From Vibrio sp. 99-8-1 (lineage in GTDB: Bacteria > Pseudomonadota > Gammaproteobacteria > Enterobacterales > Vibrionaceae): a stretch of 64,000 nucleotides of DNA. Below the pieces are notes generated by a model. The model saw nothing but the letters and a program-made list of their open reading frames with translations. It was not told the DNA's origin and did no database searches. Numbering within the stretch: position 1 is the first letter of the stretch; every line of letters starts with the position of its first letter. Of the stretch, positions 36,468 through 45,379 are shown one piece after another. The position numbers and the translations under genes were made by a program. The DNA is taken from NCBI RefSeq assembly GCF_013114595.1, contig NZ_VTXE01000030.1, positions 42,040-106,039 of the forward strand, in the 5' to 3' direction.

Positions 36468-37319
36468 TTAACGGTATTGTTCACACGCAATCATCGTATT
36501 TTCGATTAGACTGGCTACCGTCATAGGACCAACGCCTCCCGGTACAGGAGTGATAAACTTGGCTCTCTGTTTAGCACCTTCATAATCGACATCACCAACC
36601 AGCTTACCTGATTCAAGACGATTAATACCTACATCAACCACTATCGCTCCCTCTTTGACCCAGTTGCCCGGAATAAAGCCAGGTTTACCCACCGCAACAA
36701 CCACAACATCAGCAAGGCGTACATGCGTCTCAAGCTCAGTGGTAAATCGGTGGCAAGTTGTTGTGGTACAGCCAGCCAATAGCAGCTCTAATGTCATTGG
36801 TCGACCAACAATGTTGGAAGCGCCAACGATAACCGCGTGCTTTCCGCGTAACTCAATGTTGTAACGCTCTAATAGAGTGATAATGCCCTTTGGGGTACAA
36901 GAGCGAAGCTTAGGGATTCGCTGAGCCAATCGACCCACATTGTATGGGTGAAATCCATCGACATCTTTTTCTGGCAAAATACGCTCAAGCACTTTGGTAG
37001 TATCAATACCAGCAGGCAGTGGAAGCTGGACTAAAATGCCGTCAATCTCATTATCATTATTAAGTTTGTCGACCAGTTCAAGTAGCTCTGACTCACTGGC
37101 TGTTGCCGGTAAATCAAAAGATTTAGAAACAAAGCCAACTTCATCACAAGCTTTGCGTTTGCTACCGACATAAACCTGAGATGCAGGATCTTCACCAACT
37201 AAAATTACAGCAAGGCCGGGGGCTCGTAATCCCGCTTCCGTACGTGCTTTAACACGTGCAGCAACTTCAGAACGAACGGTTTGTGATATTAATTTTCCAT
37301 CTATATTTTGAGCAGCCAT
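36468..37319 (-). CDS. folD: Bifunctional methylene-THF dehydrogenase/cyclohydrolase
   Basis: 283 residues. YVGSKRKACDEVG carries the catalytic Lys, followed by GILVQLPLPAGID, EKDVDGFHPYNVGRL, the NADP-binding VIVGASNIVGRP and C-terminal TPVPGGVGPMTVASL. Produces 10-formyl-THF for purine and initiator-tRNA formylation, feeding the pathway in which PurU (elsewhere in the window) acts. Confidence 0.98.
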   Translation of the reverse strand: MAAQNIDGKLISQTVRSEVAARVKARTEAGLRAPGLAVILVGEDPASQVYVGSKRKACDEVGFVSKSFDLPATASESELLELVDKLNNDNEIDGILVQLPLPAGIDTTKVLERILPEKDVDGFHPYNVGRLAQRIPKLRSCTPKGIITLLERYNIELRGKHAVIVGASNIVGRPMTLELLLAGCTTTTCHRFTTELETHVRLADVVVVAVGKPGFIPGNWVKEGAIVVDVGINRLESGKLVGDVDYEGAKQRAKFITPVPGGVGPMTVASLIENTMIACEQYR

Positions 37320-37505
37320 ATCTTCCCTTTACTGTAGAATTACTAAGCGTGCGCATTGTCGCAAAAAATGAATGGAATAGCTATAACGCAAACGATTGCG
37401 CAGAATAAATATCAAACACTTGGCTTTTTTTTAGTCAGTTAAATCAGAAAGTAAAAGAAAGCGATTGACCTGACCAGTGCTTCTCGTATAATTCGACCCT
37501 ACAAC

Positions 37506-37582
37506 GCGCCCTTAGCTCAGTTGGATAGAGCACGTGCCTTCTAAGCATGTGGTCAGAGGTTCAAATCCTCTAGGGCGTGCCA
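37506..37582 (+). tRNA. tRNA-Arg(UCU)
   Basis: 77 nt with encoded CCA. Acceptor GCGCCCT pairs with AGGGCGT, D-arm GCTC/GAGC, anticodon stem CGTGC/GCATG around CTTCTAA with anticodon TCT (37540-37542), and T-arm with TTCAAAT loop. The terminal 1:72 pair is G-U rather than G-C. A strong terminator follows immediately. It is the equivalent of E. coli argU, a known integration hotspot, and here its 3' half is the attachment site of two elements. Confidence 0.97.
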
Positions 37583-37644
37583 TATACGAGAAGCCGTAAC
37601 AAGTTAGTACTTGCTACGGCTTTTTTGCGTTTGTCGCTAATGGG
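37539..37644 (+). repeat. Direct repeat 1 (att, left end of element 1)
   Basis: 106 bp running from the anticodon loop of the tRNA (TTCTAAGCATG) through the CCA end and the terminator to CGCTAATGGG. The same sequence, with a few changes, occurs at 52975-53080 and 62991-63096 at identical length. It begins inside the tRNA gene, as expected for a tyrosine-recombinase attachment site that restores the tRNA 3' end. Confidence 0.9.
37592..37626 (+). terminator. tRNA-Arg terminator, duplicated in each att copy
   Basis: AGCCGTA pairs with TACGGCT, with an inner AAGT/ACTT stem and TAGT loop, followed by six or seven T. The same hairpin is present in all three direct repeats, so each element carries its own copy. 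Confidence 0.9.
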
Positions 37645-37662
37645 TCAAGTAATGGGTCAAGT
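37641..37662 (+). repeat. Left arm-type repeats
   Basis: Two copies of TGGGTCAAGT at 37641-37650 and 37653-37662, 12 bp apart. The same pair with the same 12-bp spacing is found near the right end (52812-52833). Repeats at both ends of an integrated element are typical of integrase arm-type binding sites. Confidence 0.6.
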
Positions 37663-37727
37663 TAGCAAATCCTTTAATCCAGATTTTGCATTAAAATAAA
37701 TCATGTGAAAAATTTATTTTGTAGAAA

Positions 37728-38285
37728 ATGGATGTTCAAATGCAAAGATCTCGCTTATACCTTTCTAATCAAGCTTGCTTAAATGTATCTGCACTTTATA
37801 AATATGGGCTGCTTAAAGTTGGATGTGAAGGAACCTCATCAATAACAAAAGGTGATACAACTGTTTGGTCGCTAGACTGGGCGGTTTCTGACGATTTGAT
37901 TTCTGTTACATATTTACTTAAGGGGCAGGGGCGACGGCATCGGATAAAGCTTATCCACCAGCCAGTTAATTTCGGAGGTAGTCGTATTTATCTCATGTGC
38001 CCTTATTGCGGAAAAAACAGAAAACAGATTTATTTTATTGCGGGTTATGCTGCTTGTCGGTGTTGCCATGGTTTGCATTATCGTTGTCAGTCTGAATCCC
38101 CGTTAGATCGGTCTATACGCACCTCAAATCGGCTATATAAGCAGTTTATGACACTCTCTGAGCAATGTGGATACTATGAAGGAAAAGCCTTGAGAAGAGC
38201 TAAGGCGGCTTGTTTAGCTGGCGTTAAAGCTAATAGCAGTCAGTTCAGGAAGCTGGTTAATTCACGTTTTAGCTGCTGGAAATAA
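37728..38285 (+). CDS. Zinc-ribbon protein at the left end of the element
   Basis: 185 residues. The core contains CPYCGKNRKQIYF followed by CRCCHGLHYRCQSES, a four-cysteine zinc ribbon (CPxC...CxCC). The N-terminal half (residues 8-66) is unrelated to any domain I recognise and the C-terminus is basic and helical. It starts 83 bp inside the att repeat. A truncated, frameshifted copy sits in the same position in element 2, so it belongs to the backbone of this element family. A role in DNA binding, excision or maintenance is plausible but unproven. Confidence 0.7.
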   Translation: MDVQMQRSRLYLSNQACLNVSALYKYGLLKVGCEGTSSITKGDTTVWSLDWAVSDDLISVTYLLKGQGRRHRIKLIHQPVNFGGSRIYLMCPYCGKNRKQIYFIAGYAACRCCHGLHYRCQSESPLDRSIRTSNRLYKQFMTLSEQCGYYEGKALRRAKAACLAGVKANSSQFRKLVNSRFSCWK

Positions 38286-38478
38286 ATCTTTAGTTAATAC
38301 GAAATAGATTAGTTTTGTTAACGTGTAATATGAATAATGAAAAATGCATTGGATAATATTAAAAGTTGGTGTTGTGGTAAGTTTAATTTAGTGCGATTTT
38401 TAATTAAATTCATATAATTGTAAGTTAGGTGTCTCAATCAAGAAAATGATTATATTTGTAATCATATAGGAAAATAGA

Positions 38479-38649
38479 ATGATTATAAATTCTATCAATT
38501 ATTTGATGGGGTTACGGTTTTTAATAATTGTGTGTGTTTTGTTTTTGATATATTTTGTTATATGTTGTCTCTTTTGGTTTCACCTTGTTATTGGTGTGTT
38601 GATATATGACCTAATCAGTGCCATGATAAGTTTAATTCAATATAAATGA
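38479..38649 (+). CDS. Small hydrophobic membrane protein
   Basis: 56 codons, ATG preceded by AGGAAAATAGA. The product is almost entirely hydrophobic in its middle: FLIIVCVLFLIYFVICC followed by FWFHLVIGVLIY, giving one long or two short membrane segments. It ends 9 bases before the repL-like start. Its stop codon overlaps the Shine-Dalgarno GAGAGG of that gene, indicating translational coupling. No homologue recognised; small toxin, holin-like or leader roles are all possible. Confidence 0.5.
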   Translation: MIINSINYLMGLRFLIIVCVLFLIYFVICCLFWFHLVIGVLIYDLISAMISLIQYK

Positions 38650-38658
38650 GAGGTTGTT

Positions 38659-39075
38659 ATGGCTAGAAGCTTTAAAGAATTTCATCCTGATGATTGGGAG
38701 TTTGTTAATAATAGGACAGGAGAGGTAATCCCTTATAACATATTTGTGGTTAAAGATGGAGGGAACTTTAATAAAGTGTTTCTAAATGAGTTTGCTTCGG
38801 TTATTGGCTGTACTGGAGGAAGCAGCGAGAAGGTATTATCATGGATACTGAGGAGTAAAAACAACCGTAATGAGTTTTACTCTACACAACAAGAAATAGC
38901 ATATTTGACAGGAGTAGGAGTGGCGACTGTTGGAAGGGTTTTTTCTGCCTTAAGAAAGCATCACTTTCTGAGAAAGACGCGTTCTGGCGCCTACATCATT
39001 AATCCGAATATGATCCATTATGGTGGTGATGGTAATCGAATTGCAATTGTGAAAGTGTGGTCAAACTGCAAGTAA
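38659..39075 (+). CDS. RepL-like plasmid replication initiator
   Basis: 138 residues. The order of motifs matches the RepL family of small plasmids: NRTGEVIPYNIFVV, GNFNKVFLNEFASVIG, a KVLSWILRSKNNRNEF helix, a winged-helix region TQQEIAYLTGVGVATVGRVF, and the closing SGAYIINPNMIHYGGDGNR. RepL binds the plasmid origin to start replication. It is followed directly by four iterons at 22-bp spacing. Finding it in a proteobacterial tRNA-integrated element is unusual. Confidence 0.8.
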   Translation: MARSFKEFHPDDWEFVNNRTGEVIPYNIFVVKDGGNFNKVFLNEFASVIGCTGGSSEKVLSWILRSKNNRNEFYSTQQEIAYLTGVGVATVGRVFSALRKHHFLRKTRSGAYIINPNMIHYGGDGNRIAIVKVWSNCK

Positions 39076-39184
39076 GGTTCATTGGTTTTTTAATATGTAT
39101 AGTAATAATAGAGGAGAATAGAATAGATGAAGGAATCAACTTTAATCTGTTGAAATAAATGATTAATTTGTTTTTTAATCTACC

Positions 39185-39272
39185 AAATATGATAGGGGAT
39201 ATAATCAAATATGATTTTCATTCTTGTAAAATATGATTGGAGTTTCAATCAGATATGATTGGTGAGAAGTTT
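39185..39272 (+). repeat. Iterons: four 22-bp direct repeats, putative origin
   Basis: AAATATGAT occurs at 39185, 39207 and 39229, and AGATATGAT at 39251, each exactly 22 bp from the next (about two helical turns). The first and third units also end in AATC. The array lies in AT-rich DNA 110 bp downstream of the RepL-like gene and 33 bp upstream of the next ORF. This is the layout of an iteron-type origin or initiator binding array. Confidence 0.75.
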
Positions 39273-39305
39273 TGCGAATTTATTAGAGTTACGGAGTGTT
39301 AATAA

Positions 39306-39545
39306 ATGATTACGGACGATAAAAAAAGAAACTTTATTAATTATTTGGCGCGAGGGTTGTCGCCATCATTTTGTTTTGATATGGCAAATGTAAAAAAAGA
39401 CCCAAATATCAGGGCGGATTTTATTACTGAGATATTTGAAGACGTCGAGTGCCAAGAGTACTTACTTTATTTAATGAAGGATAGGATATACGGTGAGTTG
39501 TATGATGCTGGCGCTAGTCTTGAGGATAGATATATACCGATATAA
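39306..39545 (+). CDS. Small hypothetical protein downstream of iterons
   Basis: 79 residues, acidic, no signal or membrane segment. KRNFINYLARGLSPSFCF and ADFITEIFEDVECQEYLLYLM look helical, and the sequence resembles a small phage/plasmid accessory protein, but I recognise no family. Ribosome-binding site ACGGAG upstream of the ATG. Its position immediately after the iterons suggests a role in replication control or copy number. Confidence 0.6.
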   Translation: MITDDKKRNFINYLARGLSPSFCFDMANVKKDPNIRADFITEIFEDVECQEYLLYLMKDRIYGELYDAGASLEDRYIPI

Positions 39546-39661
39546 ATTAGGTGTTATTTTTTGAGAGCACAACAACGATGTTATTCAACCTATCTTACTT
39601 TCTTGTATGTTTAAGCGATCACCACCTTGAACTCATTTACAAGGTGGTTAATAAGTAAGGA

Positions 39662-42600
39662 TTAGCTTTGAGCTTCGTTGAACTTGCCCAGCCCTTTCAT
39701 AAACATATCAAAGACGATACTTGCTAAACCATCTTTTACGGCATTATCAGAAAGAGCTTTCATCGCCATTGTGTTGTGAGTTTCCATACTTTCGATAATG
39801 GCGGTTTGTATGGCTTCAGGGAATTGACCAAGCATAGCTTGTTCTTTGGTGTTGTTCTTCACCTGATCCATCGTAATTTCATCATCCTGCACTTTGCCAA
39901 ACAGGGTTTGAGCATAACTCAGCATATCGTTCTCAGATAACCCATCTTCAATGAACAGGTCGTTCATTCGCTCAATGATCTCGTTAAGAAACTCCGTTTT
40001 TGGATCTTTAGGCGCTGCACCTGAACCTTCTTTTGCGGCTGGCAAGTAAGGTTTAGGCTCTTCACCAATCTTAACATCAAGCTGTAAATCTGCTTCTCGC
40101 TGTTCGTGTAGTCGGTAGTGCGTCATTACCACATCTGATAAATCCACATCATCGTCAATGATATCAAGGCGTAAAAGTGGGTGTAGATGCTTGGCAAAGA
40201 TGCTGAGTTTTTCCAGTTCGTAATCATCAAAATTGACGATCTGAGAAGTAAACTCATAGTAGCGATAGAAAGAGATCAAATCCTTCTTAAACACTTCAAG
40301 AATATCTCGTGCTTCTTTAGCGTGTTTGACGCTGTTTTCTGCAAACTTAATCCTCTTGTCGTTCTTTTCAATTTTCGCTTTTGACACTTCCGCCTGTGCG
40401 GATTGAAGCACCTGAGTCGCCTCTTTATAGCGAACGGTGAAACGATCAACGGCAGGTTTACACAGATTCGCAAGTTTGGCTTGGTTTGCTTGTTTGTTGT
40501 TATACGCATCAACAAACGCTTCTACTTCAAACCATTGGTAAATCCCAACTTGATTGAGTTTTTTCATCAAGTCATAAACGATGTTTGGATCAGATATGCC
40601 TGCCAGTTCAGCCGTTTGGAAGTAAACCTTAAACTCTGCCAAGATCTCTTCTGGGTCATTCACAAAGTCGAGCACAAAGGTCTTATCTTTGCCCTTACAG
40701 GTTCGATTTAGTCTTGATAGGGTCTGAATACACTCCACGCCTTTTAATGGCTTATCGACATACATAGCGACAAGTTTAGGTTGGTCAAATCCTGTCTGGA
40801 ACTTATTCGCTACTAACATCACCTGATAATCCGCAGTATCAAATGCTTTACGCATATCACGACCACGTAGATTAGGGTTCATATTATTTTCAGTAAAAGG
40901 CTGATCTGGAAAATCGGGATCATTCACTTCGCCAGAAAACGCCACCATTGCATTAACGTTGTTATAGCCTTTGTCTTGAACGTATTTTTCAAAAGCCAGT
41001 TTGTAACGCACCGCTTCTAAACGGCTACTGGTGACGACCATTGCTTTTGCTTCACCGCCTAGCAAATGTTTTACTTTTTCGTTGAAGTGCTCAACAATGG
41101 TTTCGACTTTTTGAGCAATATTGTAAGGGTGTAAACGAACCCACTTCGCCATCTTTGAAGCAGCTTTTTTACTATCTACTTCGTGATCTGAGGCTGGGTT
41201 ATCATGTGCCAATTGGTAAGCGACTCGATAACTGGTGTAATTCTGTAATACATCCAGAATAAACCCTTCTTCAATCGCTTGGCGCATTGAGTAAACGTGA
41301 AACGGTAAGGGTTTATTGGTATCACTGGCTGGCTGATCAAGATCAGGTCTACGGCCAAATAATTCTAAGGTCTTGGCTTTCGGTGTCGCTGTAAACGCAA
41401 AGTAGCTAATATTGTTTGAGCCTTTACGAGCTTCCAGCGATAAACACAACATATCTTCACTGTCTAGCTCTTCATTCCCGTCTAATTGCTCTGCCATTAG
41501 CACTTCACGCAATTTACGTGCGGTTGTTCCTGTTTGGCTTGAGTGTGCTTCATCGGCAATAACCGCAAAGCTTCGACCTGAAAGAGTAGAATCTTTACGG
41601 ATCGCTTCTAAAACGTGTGGGAATGTTTGAATGGTTACAATAATGATAGAGGTGCTTGCTTTTAGCTCTCCTGCCAATTGGCTAGATTTAGAGCCTTGCG
41701 CTTCTTCTCGGTTAACACGTGCAATCATCCCTTCATTATGATCAAACTGATAAATCGTATCTTGTAGCTGACTATCAAGCACTGTTCTATCAGTAATCAC
41801 TATCACTGAGCCAAAGACCTTATCCCCAGACGCTTTGTTTAGCTCTGGATGATCAGTGTAGTAGTGCTTTGAAGCAAGTTGGTGAGACAACCACGCAATC
41901 GAGTTTGATTTACCAGAGCCAGCACTGTGCTGGATAAGATATTTTTGTCCTGTGCCTTCGCTGTCAACGGTATTAAGTAGTTTTGAAACGACCGCCCACT
42001 GGTGATAACGAGGGAAAATCATCGTTTCTTTTACTTTAATAGAGCCGTCTAACTGCTCTTCATCTTTTACTTCAAGATGGATATATCGGCTTAGGATCAG
42101 TAGCAGGTTATCTTTTTGGAAAATCTCTTTCCAAAGGTAAGAGGTTGCATAGCTGCCGTCTTCAGGTACATCATTACCTTTACCACCGTCAGCCGTACCT
42201 TGGTCAAAGGGTAAGAAGAACGTCTTTTTACCAGCTAAACGAGTGGTCATTGCGACATTGTATTGGCTCACAGCAAAGTGAACCAATGCGCCACGTTTAA
42301 AGGTTAATAACGGCTCTGTTTTCTTAGTCTTAGGATTTTTAGGCTGTCTGTCCTTCATATACTGGACTTTGGCATTATCAATCGACTGTTTAAACTCAGA
42401 TTTAAGCTCACACGTTGCAACAGGGATACCGTTAACGAATAGCGTTAAATCTAAACGACCATCATAACCATTTGGTGAGTAAACTAGCTCTGGCACAACA
42501 CGCAGAATATTTTGCTCATAACGTGCGGTTGCCGTTGGATTTAGGTCGTGATCAGGTTTGAAGCTACAAAGGTCAAACTTCGCTCCACGATTATTGAGTT

Positions 42601-42883
42601 TGTTTCGCAATACCCAAAGTGTGCCTTCGTTTTTAAGCTCTTGCTCTAATGACTTGAGCAAAGCGTCAGCCGTTGCGTTTGGACTGCGCTCTGTATCTGG
42701 AAAGTGCTGTGCTAGCTTATCCCATTGCTCAGGCTGAGTTGCTTTGGCAAAAGCGATCACATCTTTAGGGTAAAGTGCCAACTCTTTGTTGTACTTGTTT
42801 GACTCGCCTAGCAACCAACCGTGAGACTGCATTTGGTCGAGGATGTCGTTTTGGAATATTTTTTCTTGTGCCACATCTGACAT
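39662..42883 (-). CDS. hsdR: Type I restriction enzyme R subunit
   Basis: 1073 residues. N-terminal PD-(D/E)xK nuclease domain with YDGRLDLTLFVNG...CELK, SF2 helicase Walker A QHSAGSGKSNSIAWL, DEAH box in IADEAHSSQTG, motif III FTATPKAK, and motif VI QTLSRLNRTCKGKDKT. The C-terminal helical domain probably docks on the HsdM/S core. It translocates and cleaves unmodified DNA. Last gene of the six-gene minus-strand operon, 40 bp after the DUF2971 gene. Confidence 0.97.
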   Translation of the reverse strand: MSDVAQEKIFQNDILDQMQSHGWLLGESNKYNKELALYPKDVIAFAKATQPEQWDKLAQHFPDTERSPNATADALLKSLEQELKNEGTLWVLRNKLNNRGAKFDLCSFKPDHDLNPTATARYEQNILRVVPELVYSPNGYDGRLDLTLFVNGIPVATCELKSEFKQSIDNAKVQYMKDRQPKNPKTKKTEPLLTFKRGALVHFAVSQYNVAMTTRLAGKKTFFLPFDQGTADGGKGNDVPEDGSYATSYLWKEIFQKDNLLLILSRYIHLEVKDEEQLDGSIKVKETMIFPRYHQWAVVSKLLNTVDSEGTGQKYLIQHSAGSGKSNSIAWLSHQLASKHYYTDHPELNKASGDKVFGSVIVITDRTVLDSQLQDTIYQFDHNEGMIARVNREEAQGSKSSQLAGELKASTSIIIVTIQTFPHVLEAIRKDSTLSGRSFAVIADEAHSSQTGTTARKLREVLMAEQLDGNEELDSEDMLCLSLEARKGSNNISYFAFTATPKAKTLELFGRRPDLDQPASDTNKPLPFHVYSMRQAIEEGFILDVLQNYTSYRVAYQLAHDNPASDHEVDSKKAASKMAKWVRLHPYNIAQKVETIVEHFNEKVKHLLGGEAKAMVVTSSRLEAVRYKLAFEKYVQDKGYNNVNAMVAFSGEVNDPDFPDQPFTENNMNPNLRGRDMRKAFDTADYQVMLVANKFQTGFDQPKLVAMYVDKPLKGVECIQTLSRLNRTCKGKDKTFVLDFVNDPEEILAEFKVYFQTAELAGISDPNIVYDLMKKLNQVGIYQWFEVEAFVDAYNNKQANQAKLANLCKPAVDRFTVRYKEATQVLQSAQAEVSKAKIEKNDKRIKFAENSVKHAKEARDILEVFKKDLISFYRYYEFTSQIVNFDDYELEKLSIFAKHLHPLLRLDIIDDDVDLSDVVMTHYRLHEQREADLQLDVKIGEEPKPYLPAAKEGSGAAPKDPKTEFLNEIIERMNDLFIEDGLSENDMLSYAQTLFGKVQDDEITMDQVKNNTKEQAMLGQFPEAIQTAIIESMETHNTMAMKALSDNAVKDGLASIVFDMFMKGLGKFNEAQS

Positions 42884-42923
42884 TTTATTTATCCTGTTCT
42901 TTTAGATACTAACGGTCTAATAG

Positions 42924-43538
42924 TTAGGCTTCTGCGTTGTAAACTGGTTGTGAATGAACGTATAGCATAGAGTCATCCCATTCGATGATTTCAACTGATG
43001 GACTTGTAGCTTGTACTATCTTTTTCAACAAAGCCTTTTGCGTTCTATCTACTCTTTCACCAAAGATTAGCTCTTTAACTTTTACTGGGATAAAGTTTCC
43101 TTTTCCTGCAAAAACTCTAATTTCATCTTCATACTGCCAAAAGTCAGCTTTAAAACTCAATACATCCTTTGCACGCTCGATAGTTGTTGGTTTCGAAGCA
43201 ATCAGGTGTGAATGAGAGCCATAGTTCACGTCACGCATATCTTCAGATTCTTTGAATTCAACCCCAATAGCCACACCACGACAACCATTCCCATAATGCG
43301 CCCACATAAGAGGGTTATTACTGTACTTCGATAAAGAACAAAACTTCAGCGATTTTTGGTGCTTCTCAAGTGCTTCAAGGGACGCTTGAGGGATATCTTC
43401 GTCTGAAGTATAGAAGCCCTCCATTGGGTCATTCATCGTATCGAATGTCGCTGTATACATTCGTTGGTTAACCAATATATCTAACACGAATTGAAAGTTA
43501 TCCAATGAACGAAACTTATATAGAATCAAGAGAATCAT
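42924..43538 (-). CDS. DUF2971 family protein
   Basis: 204 residues. YKFRSLDNFQFVLDILVNQR, TMNDPMEGFY and SKYSNNPLMWAHYGNGCRGVAIG are the DUF2971 signatures (the family is also called Abi-like or defence-linked in some catalogues). No known enzymatic activity is assigned. Its start overlaps the end of the DUF262 gene by 23 bp, so translation is coupled. It sits between the DUF262 gene and hsdR in the restriction operon. Confidence 0.85.
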   Translation of the reverse strand: MILLILYKFRSLDNFQFVLDILVNQRMYTATFDTMNDPMEGFYTSDEDIPQASLEALEKHQKSLKFCSLSKYSNNPLMWAHYGNGCRGVAIGVEFKESEDMRDVNYGSHSHLIASKPTTIERAKDVLSFKADFWQYEDEIRVFAGKGNFIPVKVKELIFGERVDRTQKALLKKIVQATSPSVEIIEWDDSMLYVHSQPVYNAEA

Positions 43539-45375
43539 CCTCCAAACACCAGATCTGCTCTGCGATTTGGCGGTACAAATCTCGTCTAGTTTGAACGTCT
43601 GCCATCTTCATTTCTGAGTGTGGTCGGAAAGATAAACCATTGTGTGATACAAGCTTATTAAAGTTTGGGTTGTTCTCATAAGCCAAAGGATGCAAAGACT
43701 TCACAAGAAGATTTTCTTTAATGTAGTGCTCTACTTTTTCTGAATAAGGCTTATCACTGTATGACTGGTTTGTGCCTCGTGGAAGCAACACTAATGCGCC
43801 AATACTATTACGAGCATCATTGAACTCGTTTAGTTGTTCAAACTCATCACGATGGTTATCAAAGTTGTTCGCCCACAAGTGTTCAATCTCATAAGGCTTG
43901 CCATTGGTAGCGTGATAATAAATTGCAAAATCAGTATTTTCGCCAGCTAGACCATCAACATACCCAGACAGGCGTGAGAGTAGATACTTAACAAATCGAC
44001 CATTTTGACCGTGTAGGCGGAACCCTTCAAAACCGTTCCACTGCTCATCCATCTCACTTAGCTTTTTGTCAAAGATCTCAACTAGCTCGCTGTAGTCTTT
44101 GTTACGGATCTCTTTCACGAGATTGTACATCGTGTAACGAATTGAACTTGCAGAGAAGTTGCGGAAGTTGACTGACCTACGAACACAGAAGATATCAATG
44201 TACTTAGCAACAAGGTTCATCTTTTGATTAGCGAGATCAACGGAGTCTGTTGTTTTAAGTGGGGCAAGCATAAGCGGATAGCTTAATGAGCTAGCGATAC
44301 CCCACTGATAAATATAGTGAATCGAATCGAGTTTAGGGGTGAAGGCTTCTTCAGCATTACGAAGGCGTTTATACGCATTCACATAGTATCTAAACTCAGT
44401 ATTAATAAAGGCATCAAACTCATTTTCACCAGCTTTAGCAAGGTTCATTCGAGATAGATTATCTCTTACCCAGTTATGGAAACGAGTGCCGATTTTTTCA
44501 AAATCTTCGTTGAGTGAGCCAGCTTTGCTTTGTCTGATTGACTCTGCATATTTTGCTCTTAACCAAGCTTGGATGAAGCGCTGGTCTTCTTCTTTATCAA
44601 ACGCTTTTAGGTCAATAATTGTTTTTTTCCAAAAATCATTAGAGTGTTTACGTTTGGCATCATCACGATACTTCGAAAGTAAAAAGCCTTTTAGCATTTC
44701 GGTAGGGGTAAGGTTTAAGCCTCGATCATTCATCGTTTCAAAAATGGTATAGGCGTTTTCATCGCTATAAGCTACGATCTCCACCAAAACAACCTGACGT
44801 CTTAACCAATCTAGGAACATAACTAGAACATTTACATTGATTTTATCTACTGGAAAGGCATCGCAAATGTTTTGATAGCGAGTCACCATATTGATGGTTG
44901 ATGCATCCGCATCTTCTGGTAGTGTGTATTCACCTTGATTAAATAGTGCATCTAGGCAAACCGCGCGCTCTGGAACATTAATGTTAAAAGACTTAATGCC
45001 GTATTCATCTGAGAAGATCATCCCAGCAATTGATTCATTTAAACCAAGCTCTTTTTGCTTATTATTGAGATAGATAAGAAAGAGTGTGAGTGAAGTTAAA
45101 CGCTGTTGTCCATCAATAATACTGCGCTTACCAGACTTTTCACTTAGCACAAATGGACCTAAGTAGTAGCTATTATAGTATGCTACATCTGGGCGTTGAT
45201 GCTCTGGCGCGTAGTTATCTAAAAATGCATTACATAGATCAGTTACAAGTTGTTCAATGTGGGTTTGCTCCCAGCTATACTCACGCTGATAATAATCTAC
45301 GGTATATTTTTTATTATCGAGCACTTCTAAGATAGAGCGATTATTCGCTTCAATTTTACTTTCTAATCTACTCAA
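43516..45375 (-). CDS. DUF262-DUF1524 (GmrSD-like) nuclease
   Basis: 619 residues. N-terminal DUF262 domain with YQREYSWEQTHIEQLV and the nucleotide-hydrolysis motif IIDGQQRLTSLTLFLI (about 85-100), then ETMNDRGLNLTPTEMLKGFLL. C-terminal DUF1524 HNH-type domain with YEIEHLWANN and NSIGALVLLPRGTNQSYSDK. The fused arrangement matches GmrSD type IV enzymes that restrict DNA with modified cytosines. It is embedded between the FRG gene (4 bp gap) and the DUF2971 gene. Confidence 0.88.
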   Translation of the reverse strand: MSRLESKIEANNRSILEVLDNKKYTVDYYQREYSWEQTHIEQLVTDLCNAFLDNYAPEHQRPDVAYYNSYYLGPFVLSEKSGKRSIIDGQQRLTSLTLFLIYLNNKQKELGLNESIAGMIFSDEYGIKSFNINVPERAVCLDALFNQGEYTLPEDADASTINMVTRYQNICDAFPVDKINVNVLVMFLDWLRRQVVLVEIVAYSDENAYTIFETMNDRGLNLTPTEMLKGFLLSKYRDDAKRKHSNDFWKKTIIDLKAFDKEEDQRFIQAWLRAKYAESIRQSKAGSLNEDFEKIGTRFHNWVRDNLSRMNLAKAGENEFDAFINTEFRYYVNAYKRLRNAEEAFTPKLDSIHYIYQWGIASSLSYPLMLAPLKTTDSVDLANQKMNLVAKYIDIFCVRRSVNFRNFSASSIRYTMYNLVKEIRNKDYSELVEIFDKKLSEMDEQWNGFEGFRLHGQNGRFVKYLLSRLSGYVDGLAGENTDFAIYYHATNGKPYEIEHLWANNFDNHRDEFEQLNEFNDARNSIGALVLLPRGTNQSYSDKPYSEKVEHYIKENLLVKSLHPLAYENNPNFNKLVSHNGLSFRPHSEMKMADVQTRRDLYRQIAEQIWCLEDDSLDSI

Positions 45376-45379
45376 TTAT

